From Epiperipatus broadwayi (Eukaryota; Onychophora; Udeonychophora; Euonychophora; Peripatidae), in the NCBI GenBank assembly GCA_028023455.1, contig JAQFVV010006427.1, positions 1,612,001 through 1,676,000 of the forward strand: a stretch of DNA of 64,000 nt. Direction: 5' to 3'. The position numbers and the translations under genes are program-made. Below are positions 36,623-49,156 of the stretch, piece after piece. How positions within the stretch are numbered: the stretch's first letter is position 1; each line of letters starts with the position of its first letter. The notes under the pieces were generated by a model. That model saw only the letters and a list, made by a program, of their open reading frames with translations. It had not been told where the DNA came from and did not search any database.

Positions 36623-37401
36623 TTTGCTTAATTATTTCTATTATAAATGGTCTTTATTGTCTTTTTATATAATTACATTATATAACAGCGAAATCTTATA
36701 TGATTGATATGAATTCAACATATCATGTTAATGAAATTATAACAAATTATTATTCCAATATAATGAAGTAGCAAGCAAGAATGATTTAGACATTCATAAG
36801 TATCATATAAATTTTATTTACATTAATATGGATATCAAATGGCTATTCTTTGTAAGGAATAAAGATTTGGAATAATAATTGAAATAAACTATAGTTAAAA
36901 AGTAACCATAAATGCTAAATTATATATTTTATATGTTGTTATAAGTTTTGTTATTAATATGTTATTTATTGTAAATATATTTTTTAAATATATATATAAT
37001 TGTTTAAACTAAAAACTCTCTGTATTTTTCTGTATTCAATTTTCAATTAGTCATATTTTTTCACATACTTGCATATATTTTTACACATTTACACCTATTT
37101 TCATGTATCTACATTCATCCTCATACACCTACATATGTTCATGTTTACCCACATTTTAAGTGATATTAATATATTCTGAACTAGATGACTATGCATATTC
37201 TCTATGAGTTTGAAACCTGAGAATAACTAAAATAAAATTTAGTATGGGGGGGTGTAGGTATATAGTTTAATATTTATATGATTATTATCTCCCAGGAATA
37301 AAGTTAAAGTGTATGTGAGTATATAGGTGCAAGGATCCAAGATAAAGTGAAGAATTAGCCAACCTATTATCATACTATGTAAAATCTTATTCCATTACTT
37401 A

Positions 37402-37411
37402 TGGTGCAACC
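37402..37411 (+). promoter_or_regulatory. Primer-binding-like site of the LTR element
   Basis: TGGTGCAACC starts directly after the 5' LTR end, as a minus-strand primer site should, and begins with the TGG complementary to a tRNA CCA tail. The following CAATCACAGGG recurs about 55-60 nt later inside ACCAATCACAGGG. The matching tRNA is not identified. Confidence 0.55.
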
Positions 37412-38023
37412 AATCACAGGGCATCAAAAAACATCAATATTATGACTCAAACCCCATTTCATTAAATATGGCTACCAATCACAGGGTTTAGAATCATATA
37501 TTAATATCATACTTGGTTACATATAAAATATATCCAATTTCAGGTTAATTTGATTTTATATATTAATTTACAATTCAATAATTTCAATAGTAAAAACAAT
37601 AAAACATAAATATATTGATTTATAAAATTCTTTTTTGGTATGATAAATTGAGCTTGAATGTTAAAAATTACTTATGAGTAAAAAAAATCATATAAAATAG
37701 TTGATAGTCACCTGATTTAAATGCTTTAATATGGAGAGAATGAATGGTAAAATAAAAGACCAAATAGAGTAAGAGTTAATGTAAACAGAAAATTTTGTTT
37801 TGGCAAGAATTGTAAAAAAGTTAGTAATGATGAATATTTTTACAATGTACAGTATTATAAGAAATATTTATCACAGTTTAAAGATAGAAATAATAATTAA
37901 TATAATAAATAAAAATAATGTGGTAGAAAATATGTAATTACAAGAAACAAAATCAAAATAATACGATTAGAAATGAGTATTGAAAAAGAAAATGAAATTG
38001 AAATATGAGGCAAAATAAAAAAA
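37412..38023 (+). other. Leader of LTR element, no gene
   Basis: Non-coding stretch between primer site and gag-like relic; AT-rich, no recognised signal. Confidence 0.5.
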
Positions 38024-38993
38024 ATGGAGATTACTATTTTAGAAGAGATAGAAATAGAACAGGACCTTAGTGTATCTGGGGAGACCACAGTAGAAATTAT
38101 TCAATCTCCAAAAATTATTAAGACTCCAAATAAACCAGATGAAGAGAAAGGAAATGTTAATGTTGTATCATTAAATCAAATAATGTTGATGATACAGCAA
38201 ATGTCTGCAGATATAAAAACAGATCAACAGCAAATGTTCACCAATATGGATAATAAGATAGATAATATGAAAGCAGATCAACAACAAATATTCACCAAAA
38301 TGGAGAACAAGATAATATGATAGCAGATATGAAGGCAAATCAACAATGGTTGTTCACCAAGATGGATAATACAATAATAAATATATAGAAAACATCAACA
38401 GACATGATAAATGTTTCTAAACAAGATGAAAAATAAATCTGAAAAGATAAAAAGCAAAGAAACTGAATTAAAAAGTGACAGTGGTATTAAATTACTACCA
38501 TTAAAGAAAATGATAGAAAAAAAAACCACAGAGGTGAACAAAAACTTGAAAAAGTTTTGAAAGCCAAATAAATACTATGATCATTGAAATAAAACAAACT
38601 GGTGATAATTCCAAGGAAATGGAAATAAACCCAAAAAAATTTAAAGATAATTATGGTATTAAAAATGATCAAATAAGAACTAAAATAAAATCAAATATTA
38701 AGAATGTTAGTGTAGATCTCGAGATACAAATACCAGTGAGAAATAAAATTGATGAATATTTGGAATCATATCACTGTAGTGAGAATTATTGTAAAATTAA
38801 ATTAGAAAGATTTCTTAGGGATACTGTTCCTCAATTAATTGACAGCTATAAGAATGTGATACTTCTACTTCATGATAATCTTATAAAAGAGAAATATTAT
38901 AATAATGATAAAGTTTGGGAATTTATAAATGAAGGGACCATGCTTATTTATCTTAAGTGTAAATTAAGATATTTGAAGGTCTTCTATAATTGA
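38024..38993 (+). pseudogene. Gag-like coiled-coil protein relic of the LTR element
   Basis: The first frame (38,024-38,320) starts acidic (MEITILEEIEIEQD) and then carries an 18-residue repeat: KTDQQQMFTNMDNKIDNM followed by KADQQQIFTKMENK. DNA units start at 38,216 and 38,270 (54 nt apart). A third, KANQQWLFTKMDNT, starts at 38,332, 62 nt on, so a net 8-nt insertion throws it out of frame; stops follow. A second frame (38,577-38,993) encodes NKIDEYLESYHCSENYCKIK and then FLRDTVPQLIDSY. Repeated Met-x-x-x-Gln coiled coils of this style occur at the N-terminus of some invertebrate retrotransposon Gag proteins, and the place just after leader and primer site fits Gag. No capsid or zinc-knuckle motif is clear. 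Not functional. Confidence 0.6.
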
Positions 38994-40427
38994 AGAGATG
39001 ATCAGAATAAAAAATTCAGTCAATTGATAATACTTAAAATTAGAACACCACATACTAAGAACCCAAAAGGTATTAGGTTTCATATATTGTGTAACATCTA
39101 TGAGGGTCCTTCACCTATATTAAGTGTGCAAGTATAAAAGCTTAATACACTTAGAATGAAAGTGGACCCATAGGATTATGACCACAGGATATGTCAAATC
39201 AGATCATGACAAACCATAATAACCCTCATGTTTTTCAAAAAGTTTAGTATAATTTTATGAAAAAGATGATGATGATGAAGGTAATGCTAAAAATATAAAA
39301 AACAAGATCTTATCATAAATGAATATACAGTACCATTGGTAATATTCCAATGAATAGCAAATACTGAAATTGTCAATATTATCAATACATATCAAACTAC
39401 CAATTAAAAAGTTCAGGTAAAAAAATTTATCAAAAACACATGGCAGTTTTTTAAAAGAATTCATGTTACATATATTTTGTAACACATATAATGACTCATA
39501 CCCCTTTATTAAATGTGCCAGCATGAAATCATATTTGCCAGACAACTGAGATGAACCCAAAGGAACTTACTACCCAAAGATATAGAAATCATATCATGGA
39601 GAAGTGAAATAAAAATTCTTTTTTCTTTTTCATTTTAAAAATATATATGTAGATATACTTACAATTAAATCAGTTTTATTCTATATAAAAATCCACAGAA
39701 TGAGAATTTGAACCCATGCAATAACTGATTAGGATTAATTAGATGGAAAAATAGAAATGTAAAACGAGATGACACACATCATAAAACTTAAGTTAGAAAG
39801 TATGTTTGGAAAATAAACTTTTATAAATAAATTATAAAATTATTTCTAGAATCAGTAGTAAATTATATCATTATTCTTAGATATGGAGATGGAGACTCAT
39901 TACTTCAAATCAAATTGCATCATTTTTAAATAAATGACAATTGTCTTGTTTAACTGATACCAAAAAAATCCAGTAAGTCTCAAATCTAAAGAGCAGGATA
40001 GGTACTCTTAGACAGATCCATACTTAAAATAATGTACAAGTTATCTGAAACAAAACTTAGCTGCATATCTAGTCAGATCTTCTGCTATGAGAGTTTTGAT
40101 ATATCATTATGGAAGTAATAAACACAACCATAAATAACTTAGATATCATAATACCAAGTATACAAAGTAAAGACATATTGTGTGAAAAATACTCCTGATA
40201 GTGGAACAAATCAGGCAATCAAAAATCCTAATACTACATGATGGGCTAATTATGACTCACAAATTTTAACTCAAGATACCCTAGCAAAAGTAAAACACAC
40301 TTTTTTAGGGAAAAATAAACCAAAACAATGCATAAATAAAAATGATAGACCTATATTAGCAAATAGTAGGTAAAGTAAGGAATTAAAGATTTATCTTTAA
40401 CAACTTTTTACTGGGGATGTTGAATAA
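38994..40427 (+). other. 3' interior of LTR element, no legible pol
   Basis: About 1.4 kb to the start of the 3' LTR. Two similar stretches (about 39,075-39,190 and 39,460-39,570) hint at an old duplication. No protease, reverse transcriptase or integrase motif can be read in any frame. The polypurine tract before the 3' LTR is weak (CTGGGGATGTTGAATAA). The 101-codon minus frame at 39,255-39,560 is antisense. Confidence 0.55.
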
Positions 40428-42832
40428 TGTAAGAGGTAGCTCTTACATTCCTTCAATATCATTTACACATCTTTTGGCCTAATTCAAATCCAAGACTCCA
40501 TATAATAACATTATCTACTAAACACTTCATTAATAATAATAAAACATCATAATTGAAAAACCATTAGGTGGTATATACATTTAAACCCCAACTTAATTAC
40601 GTGATCAACACATATTTGAATTAACCTTTATTAAAATTACCTCATTAATTGTGATGTAAATCTGGTACACTACAACAATATGAAAGAAATATGATCGATT
40701 CACCATAATTAAAAAAACATTGTATATACATTTAAACACCAACTTAATCATATGATAAACACATATTTGAATTAACCTTTATTAAAGTTATCCTGTTAAT
40801 TCTCATGTAAATCTGGTACACTACAACAATACAAAAGAAATATAATCGGATAGTGTAAACGCAAAAAAGAAATGAAATTATTTTAAAGGAAAGAAATAAC
40901 AAATAAAAATTGTATTGTTATTAACATATTATCTATATATAATAATTACTAGTAATGATGTAAACAATGGGCCCAAATCAAAGTCATGAACTTAATATTC
41001 AAAGTCATCTAAAATTATCTTTAATACAACATCCTCATTGTAAATAACAGGAAAATATTTAAAAAACCACAAGCTTCCTCAAATTCAGATAAAAAATTTC
41101 TCATTGGCTGAAAAATCTATGTAAATTTAAGCAGAGAATTTGAACTTGCAATTTGAATAAAAATACTATTCCCCATTGAGATGAAATAGTAATAGAAATG
41201 ACTATTTGAATATTCAAGAAAATAATAAAAAGCATATAGAATTAAAACTAGTCATCTGAGGAATTTGAAACTGAAATCTTCAAAATTAAATTTGAATTAT
41301 TCGAATTTCCAAAATGTTTAAACCATAGATCAACTAACTTTGATTGAAAAGATTTAATACTAAAAATAATATATTTTAATTAATATATAAATAGAAATAC
41401 AATCATACATTGCTAATTGCAAAATCACATTGGCAAAAGAAAGTCATGATTCATGAAGCTATACTTGTTAGAACTGGGATGAAATCGACCTAGCATTTAA
41501 TGTCTGTGCAACAAAACATCAAGTTTATCATTAATAAATGGATCAAATAACTCTACACTCCAAAACCGAAGTTCCAAGGATGGAAAATACAAGTGACTTC
41601 ATGGATATTATAGAAACATTCACATTTTACCATTTATACCTGAAACGCTGAGAATAATTAAAGTGATTCACCAGGACTTTTTTCTTATGAATTTTAAAAC
41701 TACATTTAGTTTGATGTCATGAATTTTATTTAATTGTGTATTTTATGTAAAGGTTCATTTTTTTATCTTTCTTTTAATATGGATACAAAAAGAGGGGAAA
41801 TAAGTGTCAATACATAACATGATGGATAAATATTATATAAATAAAATATAGGTTACAATAAGAAATTGCTTGTTTACAAATCTGATCATCATCAAGGGAA
41901 AGGTAAGATTTTACCTATTATATATTTATCCCCAAATTTGTAGTGATATATATATGTGTGTGCGTGTGTGTGTGGGTGTGTGTTTCTTCATACCAATATT
42001 TTAATTAAATGTTTTTAGTATACTTGACTAACCATTTCTATAATAAATGGTCTTTACTGTCTTTTTATATAATTACATTATATAACAGAGGAATCTCATA
42101 TTATTAATATGATTGGTATGAATTAAACCTATCAAGATAATGAAATTAAAACAACTTATAATTCCAATATAAAGATGTAGCAAGGAAGACTAATTTAGAC
42201 AATCATAAGTATCATATAAATTTCATTTACATTAATATGGATATCATATGGTTATTTTTGGTAGGGGATAAGGGTTTGGAATAATAATTGAAATAAACTA
42301 TAATCAATGAGTAATCATAGATGTTAAATTAAATATTTTATATATTGTTATAAATTTTGTTATTAAAATATTACTTATTGTAAATATATTTGTTAAATAT
42401 ATGTGTTTAAACTAAAAGCTCTCAGTGTACTTTTTCAATCGTCGATTTTCATGTTGTCATATCTTCTCATACACATTTATTTTTACATATTTACATCTAT
42501 TTTTATGTATCCACACCTATCCTCATACACCTACATATGTTCATGTATACCCATATTTTAAGTGATATTAGTAAACCATGAACTAGATGACTGATGACGA
42601 TGCAGATTTTCTATGAGTTTGAAATCTGGGAATAATGAAATGAACTATGGTGAGGAGGAGGTGGGTATAGATATATAGTTTAATATTCATATGAATATTA
42701 ATCTCACATTTTCCAGGAATTAAGTTAAAGTGTATGTGGGTATATAGATGCAAAGATCAAAGATAGAATCTGTTAATCATTGTGATGGTTTAGCTAACCT
42801 ATTATCATACCAGTAAAATCCCATTCTGTTAA
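40428..42832 (+). repeat. 3' LTR, uninterrupted (2.4 kb)
   Basis: Begins TGTAAGAGGTAGC and ends CATTCTGTTAA before the target duplication AATAG. Aligns with both parts of the 5' LTR. At 41,947-41,990 it has only TA/GT microsatellite where the 5' LTR has 4.9 kb of element E. Around 40,680-40,860 a block of about 150 bp (ACATTTAAAC, AACTTAATCA, TTTGAATTAACC, CTACAACAATA) is tandemly duplicated relative to the 5' LTR, which explains part of the extra length of this first segment. Confidence 0.82.
41947..41985 (+). repeat. TA/GT microsatellite; empty site for element E
   Basis: GATATATATATGTGTGTGCG followed by more GT repeats joins the two LTR halves that are 5 kb apart in the 5' LTR. Confidence 0.85.
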
Positions 42833-43240
42833 AATAGATATACTAGTAATTATAAAATTTCACTGTCTATTTTGATTAGCAATTTTTTTTTAATTAATTC
42901 TTGTATAACATATTTTGATATTAATGCTACAAAGATGTTTTTCAAAGGATAAAAGTAAATTGAAAATAGTCATTAACTTTTTCAATCAAGATAGGGAAGA
43001 CTTATTTTTAATTACTATATTTTTTCTCCATTCTGACTATAAAAGGTTGGGGGGTGTTACAGAAACATTCTTAGAGTTTTTAAAGTTTTACAGATTATGA
43101 CAGGGTTACCATGAAGTTATAACTGAAGGCAAAAGAGTGCAAGTCCAGCAGCTGCTACTCATTCGCTATGGCAGAGTTTGAATTCACATGGAAGTAAAGG
43201 CTTACTTTCTATGTTATCTGTAGCCTGGATATATATTATA
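42833..43240 (+). repeat. Locus X, right half (copy 1)
   Basis: Matches 63,263-63,640 in order: ATAGATATACT-GTAATTATAA, ATGCTACAAAG, CATTAACTTTTT, TCAATCAAGATAG-GAAGAC, CTGACTATAAAAG, TTTTACAGATTATGACA, GGTTACCAT, AGTTATAACTGAAG and ATGTT-TCTGTAG. The 61-codon frame at 42,915-43,100 is not kept in the other copy. Confidence 0.85.
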
Positions 43241-43768
43241 CCAGTTCATCCCCACCCTGATAAGTTGAGAATGTGCACATATCGAACATGAAACAAATAT
43301 GATGGCATGCCAGGATAGAAAATAATTTCAAATCTTTTTTATGATCAGTTTGATATAGTCATTGGTATGTTTATAAAGTATTGACTCTTACATACCTTTG
43401 AAGGATTTCTTTAATTTAAATTCTTCGTGCCACTCCCAGAAAAAAAAAGATTAATTCCCCCTCCTGAAAGGATATGTAATGCCAATAATAATATGAAATA
43501 AAATGAGTCAAATGAAATCTAATAGAAATAAACACCCGATGACCAAAGATTTAAATCCTGATAGAGGAGTATCCCATATGCCAGCTCATCATTCTCTTTA
43601 TCTCAGGTAAAGAAATGGAAAACAAACTCATGCAATTATCAAGTGTTTTATTATTTTAGAGAAAAAAATAATAAATTATCAAAGCAGTAAGGTAGTTTTA
43701 TAAATATTAAATAAATGTTTATTGAATCCCTTCATCAATTCCCAAGATAAATATAATAATAAACCCCA
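43241..43768. other. AT-rich DNA, no gene seen
   Basis: No recognised feature between locus X and the microsatellite that borders element E. Confidence 0.5.
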
Positions 43769-43834
43769 ATGCATAATATATATATATATATATATATATA
43801 TTCTAACCTATATATATATATATATATATATATA
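43769..43834 (+). repeat. (TA)n microsatellites bordering element E copy 2
   Basis: Two TA runs separated by TTCTAACC, which is also the terminal word of E. The end word is therefore duplicated, as TTGTGCCCTT is at the other end of copy 1. Confidence 0.9.
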
Positions 43835-46800
43835 TTCTAACCTTCATCTCGTGCATCCTCACTTCCAGATAGTATATGATATAAAATAAAAACGGGTTCT
43901 ATCTCAGTTAATAATTAATAACTAAAAATATTCACTATTAAAATTAAAATATTTCACTAGCTCAAATTTTAAATATGAATAAGGTTCAGTTTATAAAAAT
44001 AAATTAAATAAATATTTAATATTTTCATGAGACTTGCAGTGAAAATACAGGTGACAAGATAGATTACATTGAGCCAATATCCTACAGGATACTACCTCAA
44101 TGGCATAAGAACACTATCCCCCCTTATTACTATTTCAAATAACAAACTCATAGTATTCTTACGACTTTAATAACTTCTACTCACTAAGATTAAACTAATA
44201 ATTAAATCTTAATCTTCTATCTAGTAATAATCTAGCTCGATAAAATAATCTCAGGTTCATAAAATTTATTCTAAGTTAATTTTAAAATACGGTAGTAAAA
44301 TATGAGAAGGGATTTTATGTCATACTCTACTACACTGAAACTAATAATAATAAATAACAGTAATAATATTCTTCATTGTTTAACTAATTCGGTTTATCTT
44401 TTCTTTTACTATAATTTTATTACCATAATAAAATAATGAATTACTATAATATGATCTTATATCTTCATGTAATGATATAATAAATATGTGGTAGCATTTT
44501 AATAATCTGACAAACAAAATATGTGTGGCAACTGATAGCATATAATTTAATATAATATTGTGATAACTGATTTATGACCAATAAAATAATGTAAGATTAT
44601 GATTATTTAATTATAATGAATACCAATAAAATATTTAAAATTCTTAAAATAATTCTCTATTTATCTTTTGTGCAAAATTATATATTTGTTTCGATTATTA
44701 TGCATATATCGTGTTTTCATGCAGCGATGTGGAGAAATAAATAACTCGGACACAAAATTTTTGAAATAACAAAATTTAACAAAGTTTATTACTAACAACA
44801 AATAAATAAACAATTTATTTACACTATTTACAGTGGATATCCTTAACTTTTTTACTTTACAGTTTGATCTACCGGGTTATAAAAAAAATAATTTATATTT
44901 CAATTATATCTTTATTTAGATTTAGGACAAAATTTTAAAAAAATGTTATTATTTGGTTTCTCATTATGGTTAACTTATTACAAATATATTTATCTACTTT
45001 ATTAGCAACAGCATTTTATCCTTAATATTATTAAACTATCTTATTTTAAAAATTCACACTTAGAAAAACATTCTATAGAAAACAAAATTTTATAATGAGT
45101 ATGGATTTCTCAAAATATTAAAAAAAATTTCATCTTGCAAAGTCAAAGATGTTACACAAAATATTATCCAAAATTCAGTACTAGATTTTAGTATTTATCA
45201 CACAATGTTTACTAATCATAATATATTCTTCTTTAAGCCTTACTTTAGTATAATATAAGTGTAATCATTAATATATTTCTGTTAATCAATAAACAAAAAA
45301 ATATACTATGCATATTGTTTACATAATTTACTTTGTACTATTGTATTTTAAAAAAAATATGCAATACTTATTTTTCTCTTAAAAAAATAATACTAAAGCA
45401 TTTAAAATTATTATCACTTTAAAAAAAATATCTTTGTTTAGATACTTTATTTTAAAAAGTTTATATTTTATTTCCGAAATAAAATTCAAAATATATTCTA
45501 TGATTCTTTCTTTCCTTATGATACTTTGGATCTTCAATTTTAAGTTATAATATTCTGCTCCTTATAAGCAAATAAACTAATCTTATCCAAAAACGATAGC
45601 ACAACCTTAGTTCTAAATTATTTATCATTTCTTTTAAAATATCTTACTAAACGATGCAGTTACATGAAATAAAGATAGCGAAAACAAATGCATAGGATTA
45701 AGGAAGAAAGCTAGAGTATTACTCTTAACATATCTCAAAATCATGGCACAGTGCGAAGAGGTATGGCATTTACCTGCCTAATATCCTCTAGTACAGGGAC
45801 GATGTTAAAGCTATTTCTTCAGCTTTATTAGAACATCAAATATTTAAAGAAATATAAACACTGTCCAAATAAAATGTGTATCAGTCATAGGGCTATGTTA
45901 ACTATACTGATATTCACATAAAGACTAAATATTATTTCCATTCCTTATCATCCTATTTTTTTAAAAAACAAATACATCATCTTGGTTTCCTGCTAACTAT
46001 AGTACTTCCAAGCCACTATCTCAACATTATTTCTCAAGATTTTTCTACATCTTACATCGATAAATAACTATCTGCATTTACAAAACAATAAATAAAATTC
46101 ATTAATAGTTAAACAATCTAGCTGTTCCACAAGAAAAGTCTGCTTACTTCATTATTCTATATGTCTAATCATATACAATCTACTTAGACAATATTTGAAT
46201 ATCCAATGACATGAAAATTTTAAAAGAATCACATAATTATTTGTTATGTTGGATTATATTACTAATAAAAAAAAATTGTCATATGCATATTTTCAAATTA
46301 ATCCTATCTCATAATGTTTTTTTAAAATGTTGTATGAAATGCGGTACATATAAGTAAAAAACTTTTACACTTCATTCTTCCAATTTATGGATGATCTAAA
46401 GAAAACAAAAAAATATATACATTATAAATTATCAATAGTTATTATTATTACCAATAACCTTTATCTAGTCATCATGTTCAGTAGGCTTTTCTTTATCCAC
46501 TTGAGCATTGCAGATATATAAAAAAAAATCACACCCATACACTTTATATTAAAATATTTTTTAGCTAAATTATTAGATTGTTATATTATAAAATTTTAAT
46601 ATTAATAAATTAATGTTTTTATGTTTTTCCTAATCTTATATAAAAATTTAGATTTAAACTAGGTTAACAAAATAAAAAGAATCAAAACTATAATTACATA
46701 TTTTCTTGACGATAGTTTCTGATAAGTCCAAAATGCTTATTATTTTCTCTAGAGTTTTTAAAAAATGTTCTTCTCCAAGTGCGTTAAAGTTTAAAATAAA

Positions 46801-48852
46801 AATAATTATTAATCCATTTAGTAAAATTTATAGAAAATAATCCTTGGTTTTAGTATTTAGGATGATAATTATTAAATCATAATATTAATTAATCCTGTGA
46901 AGCTTCTTAATCTTCTCTACCAATATTCTCTGTGTATCCGATGCATCAATCCATCTAATTTAACTTTAAAAATATTCGATAAACTTTTAAGTACTATTTG
47001 TATTTCCATGGATCCATTTTTTTTTATTCATCTATGTGTTCACTTTTTTATATATATTTCCTTCTTGATACATTTAAACTTTTGTTTGGTATTTTTATAA
47101 ATCTCTTTTAAAATAAAAACTTCAAGTACTTTTGAACAAATCTTTTCCAAATACATTTTAAATAATTTGAAGAACGGATATTTTAATATCAAAAAAACGC
47201 TTCTATAACATATTTTCCTGGGCTCTTTCTTTAATTCTTGAAAACACTTTTAAAAATGCCACCTTCAGAAAGTATATAACACTTTACTCCTTTGAACATA
47301 ATATTCTATAAAATAATTCATGAGACATAACTGTCTTATCACCATTTTAAAATAAATCTTAGATAAACTTATAAATAATACGTTTCAATACATTTTTTAG
47401 ACTCCGTATAATGTCCGAGCTGTGGTTTTTTTTATATGTACCAAAAAAGTTCTCCGGTTATGCATAAATAAAGCTGTATCAATAAATATTTCAAATATTT
47501 TTACAGTATTACAATTTCTATCCATTTTATTTTGTAGTATATCCATTTTTTATTGCGTAGTTTAGGTTAAACTTTTAGATAAAATACGACTGATAAAGAA
47601 CTTTAAAAAATTTAACAAAGCATGTTAAACGAAATTATTAAAATATTTTTTAGTTTATACTCTCTTTTGCAAAAAATATTTTTTAAAATTATCAATTAGT
47701 TTTTTTGCAGATAAAGTTATAAGAAAGTAACAAAAAAAAATTGACTAAAATAAAAAATTTAAAAAAAAAATACTATCTCTTTGAGAGATGCAAATATACC
47801 TTTCTTTGGTTTCAATACATTATTAATCTCCCTCGATAACTTAGTTACGATGATATTTATAGTCTGTAAGAATACCTATTCCTATTGGTTAATTCTTACT
47901 TTAGCTTGAGAACAAATTTACATATTTTTAGTTTATAGTAGAATTGAATTTCAAAATTAGAAATCGTGACGTAATGAACTGAAAATATTATTTAAAATAC
48001 CACTTTTAATTCAATTATTATTTTATTTAAATTATTTAATCTTTTAAAATAACTATTAAAATAACTTTAATAACCTATTCCATTTTTTAATATTCAATTT
48101 ATCTATTTTTATTTAAATAAAATATTTAATTTTTATATATCTGTATTCGTCTTTATTACATTACTTAAAACATTACATACGATAGTTAACTTAATGTTTA
48201 ATACTATTTACTTTTATGATAGGCAATAATTCTATCCAATTCTATAATATAACTTTTAAAATATTTTAAACTTTGTTATTATTTCAAACAAGCATGTGTG
48301 TGATAGTATACATTAAAAGTCACATGATTATAACTTTGACAGATGATTTTTAATCTATTTCTCTGCCTAGATTTATAAAATTGATACACTTATTATATTA
48401 TATAAAATAATTATAAAAAATTTGGAAGAACAATTTAGAAAATATAGAATTAAATACAATTCTCACCATCATAAAGTTTATTTTTAAAATATACTATATT
48501 AATTTTTGTTTATTAAATATGATTATAAATTTAAACACTGTATTTATTAACTTATCAGTTTTAAACTATTAAAATTGAATTTATTAAATATACTTTTAAT
48601 TATTTACAGCTGTGTTATTTAATGTGGCCAGCTTTTACAACCATATGAAACAATATTTTAAGCTTTACATAACCATTTTTTAAATAATTCGCTATAATTT
48701 TATATACTACGTATTTGCTTTAGCCTCAAATTGTACTTTAAAGATATAATTGAATTAATACAATTACCATATTAAAAGAACATATTCTAAATTTAAAATT
48801 TTTTAGTAATTGACTGTTATGTACTATTACCGACCTATAGAAAAGGGCACAA
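43835..48852 (-). mobile_element. Element E, copy 2 (5.0 kb, inverted)
   Basis: Reverse complement of 31,599-36,527 along the whole length, with scattered substitutions and small indels, bounded by (TA)n at 43.8 kb and AATATATATG at 48.85 kb. Shared landmarks include GGATACTACCTCAATGGCAT (44,090), GGAGAAATAAATAACTCGGA (44,731), CAGTTTGATCTACCGGGTTA (44,860), GTACAGGGACGATGTTAAAG (45,792) and CTATAGAAAAGGGCACAA at the end. Frames differ between copies, so no protein is under selection. With copy 1 it makes a large inverted repeat with a spacer of about 7.3 kb. Its own empty site is not in the window. Confidence 0.8.
47854..47888 (-). promoter_or_regulatory. CCAAT and TATA boxes in element E copy 2
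   Basis: Minus-strand TATAAATA (47,861-47,854) and CCAAT (47,888-47,884), the counterpart of 32,572-32,606. Spacing and the text between are kept. Confidence 0.45.
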
Positions 48853-49156
48853 TATATATGAATGTATTATAGATATATTAACAAAGAAAATGTAAAATTA
48901 TAAAGAATCAACTAGTGAGAAAGTGGTCTGAGGTTCACAAGCTCACACATGAATACGTTTACAAATACTAATTATTACATTGAATAAGTGTGATATTTTA
49001 TGCAAAGAGATATAAATGAAAGATATATAACACACAAAAATATATATGTAATTAATAAAATAGAGTGTACCATGTAAAGTCTTTTTTGTACTTCTCTGGG
49101 CTCTAAGTAGGCTATTTATCTGTTCATCCAGAACAACAGGGATGTCTCTTTAACAT
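48853..49156. other. AT-rich DNA, no gene seen
   Basis: Non-coding; GC rises toward the minisatellite. Confidence 0.5.

Larger units (their letters stand above)
30184..37401 (+). repeat. 5' LTR, interrupted by element E
   Basis: Two segments, 30,184-31,560 and about 36,600-37,401, align in order with 40,428-41,945 and 41,990-42,832 of the 3' LTR. Shared blocks include TTTTGGCCTAATTCAAATCC, GTTAGAACTGGGATGAAAT, GATCATCA-like text before the CA/TA microsatellite, then AATGGTCTTTA-TGTCTTTT, GGAATAATAATTGAAATAAA and AACCTATTATCATAC. The break falls in a (CA)n(TA)n microsatellite. Without the insert the length is close to the 2.4 kb of the 3' LTR. Confidence 0.82.
30184..42832 (+). mobile_element. 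LTR retrotransposon, non-coding or decayed, with nested insert
   Basis: Two direct repeats (30,184-37,401 and 40,428-42,832) flank a 3.0-kb interior, and AATAG flanks the whole (30,179-30,183; 42,833-42,837). The same locus without the element, with a single AATAG, is at 63,263-63,267. The repeats begin TGTAAG; the 5' one ends in ACTTA immediately before TGGTGCAACC, a tRNA-primer-site-like sequence. The interior holds a gag-like pseudogene and no legible pol. The 5' LTR is about 4.8 kb longer because element E is inserted in it. Target duplication, primer site, LTR positions and gag order all fit one LTR element. Confidence 0.82.

Noticed and set aside
39075-39570. Two similar stretches suggestive of tandem zinc-knuckle remnants downstream of the gag-like relic
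   Set aside because: Only one or two Cys per stretch and frequent stops; the Cys-Cys-His-Cys spacing cannot be read.
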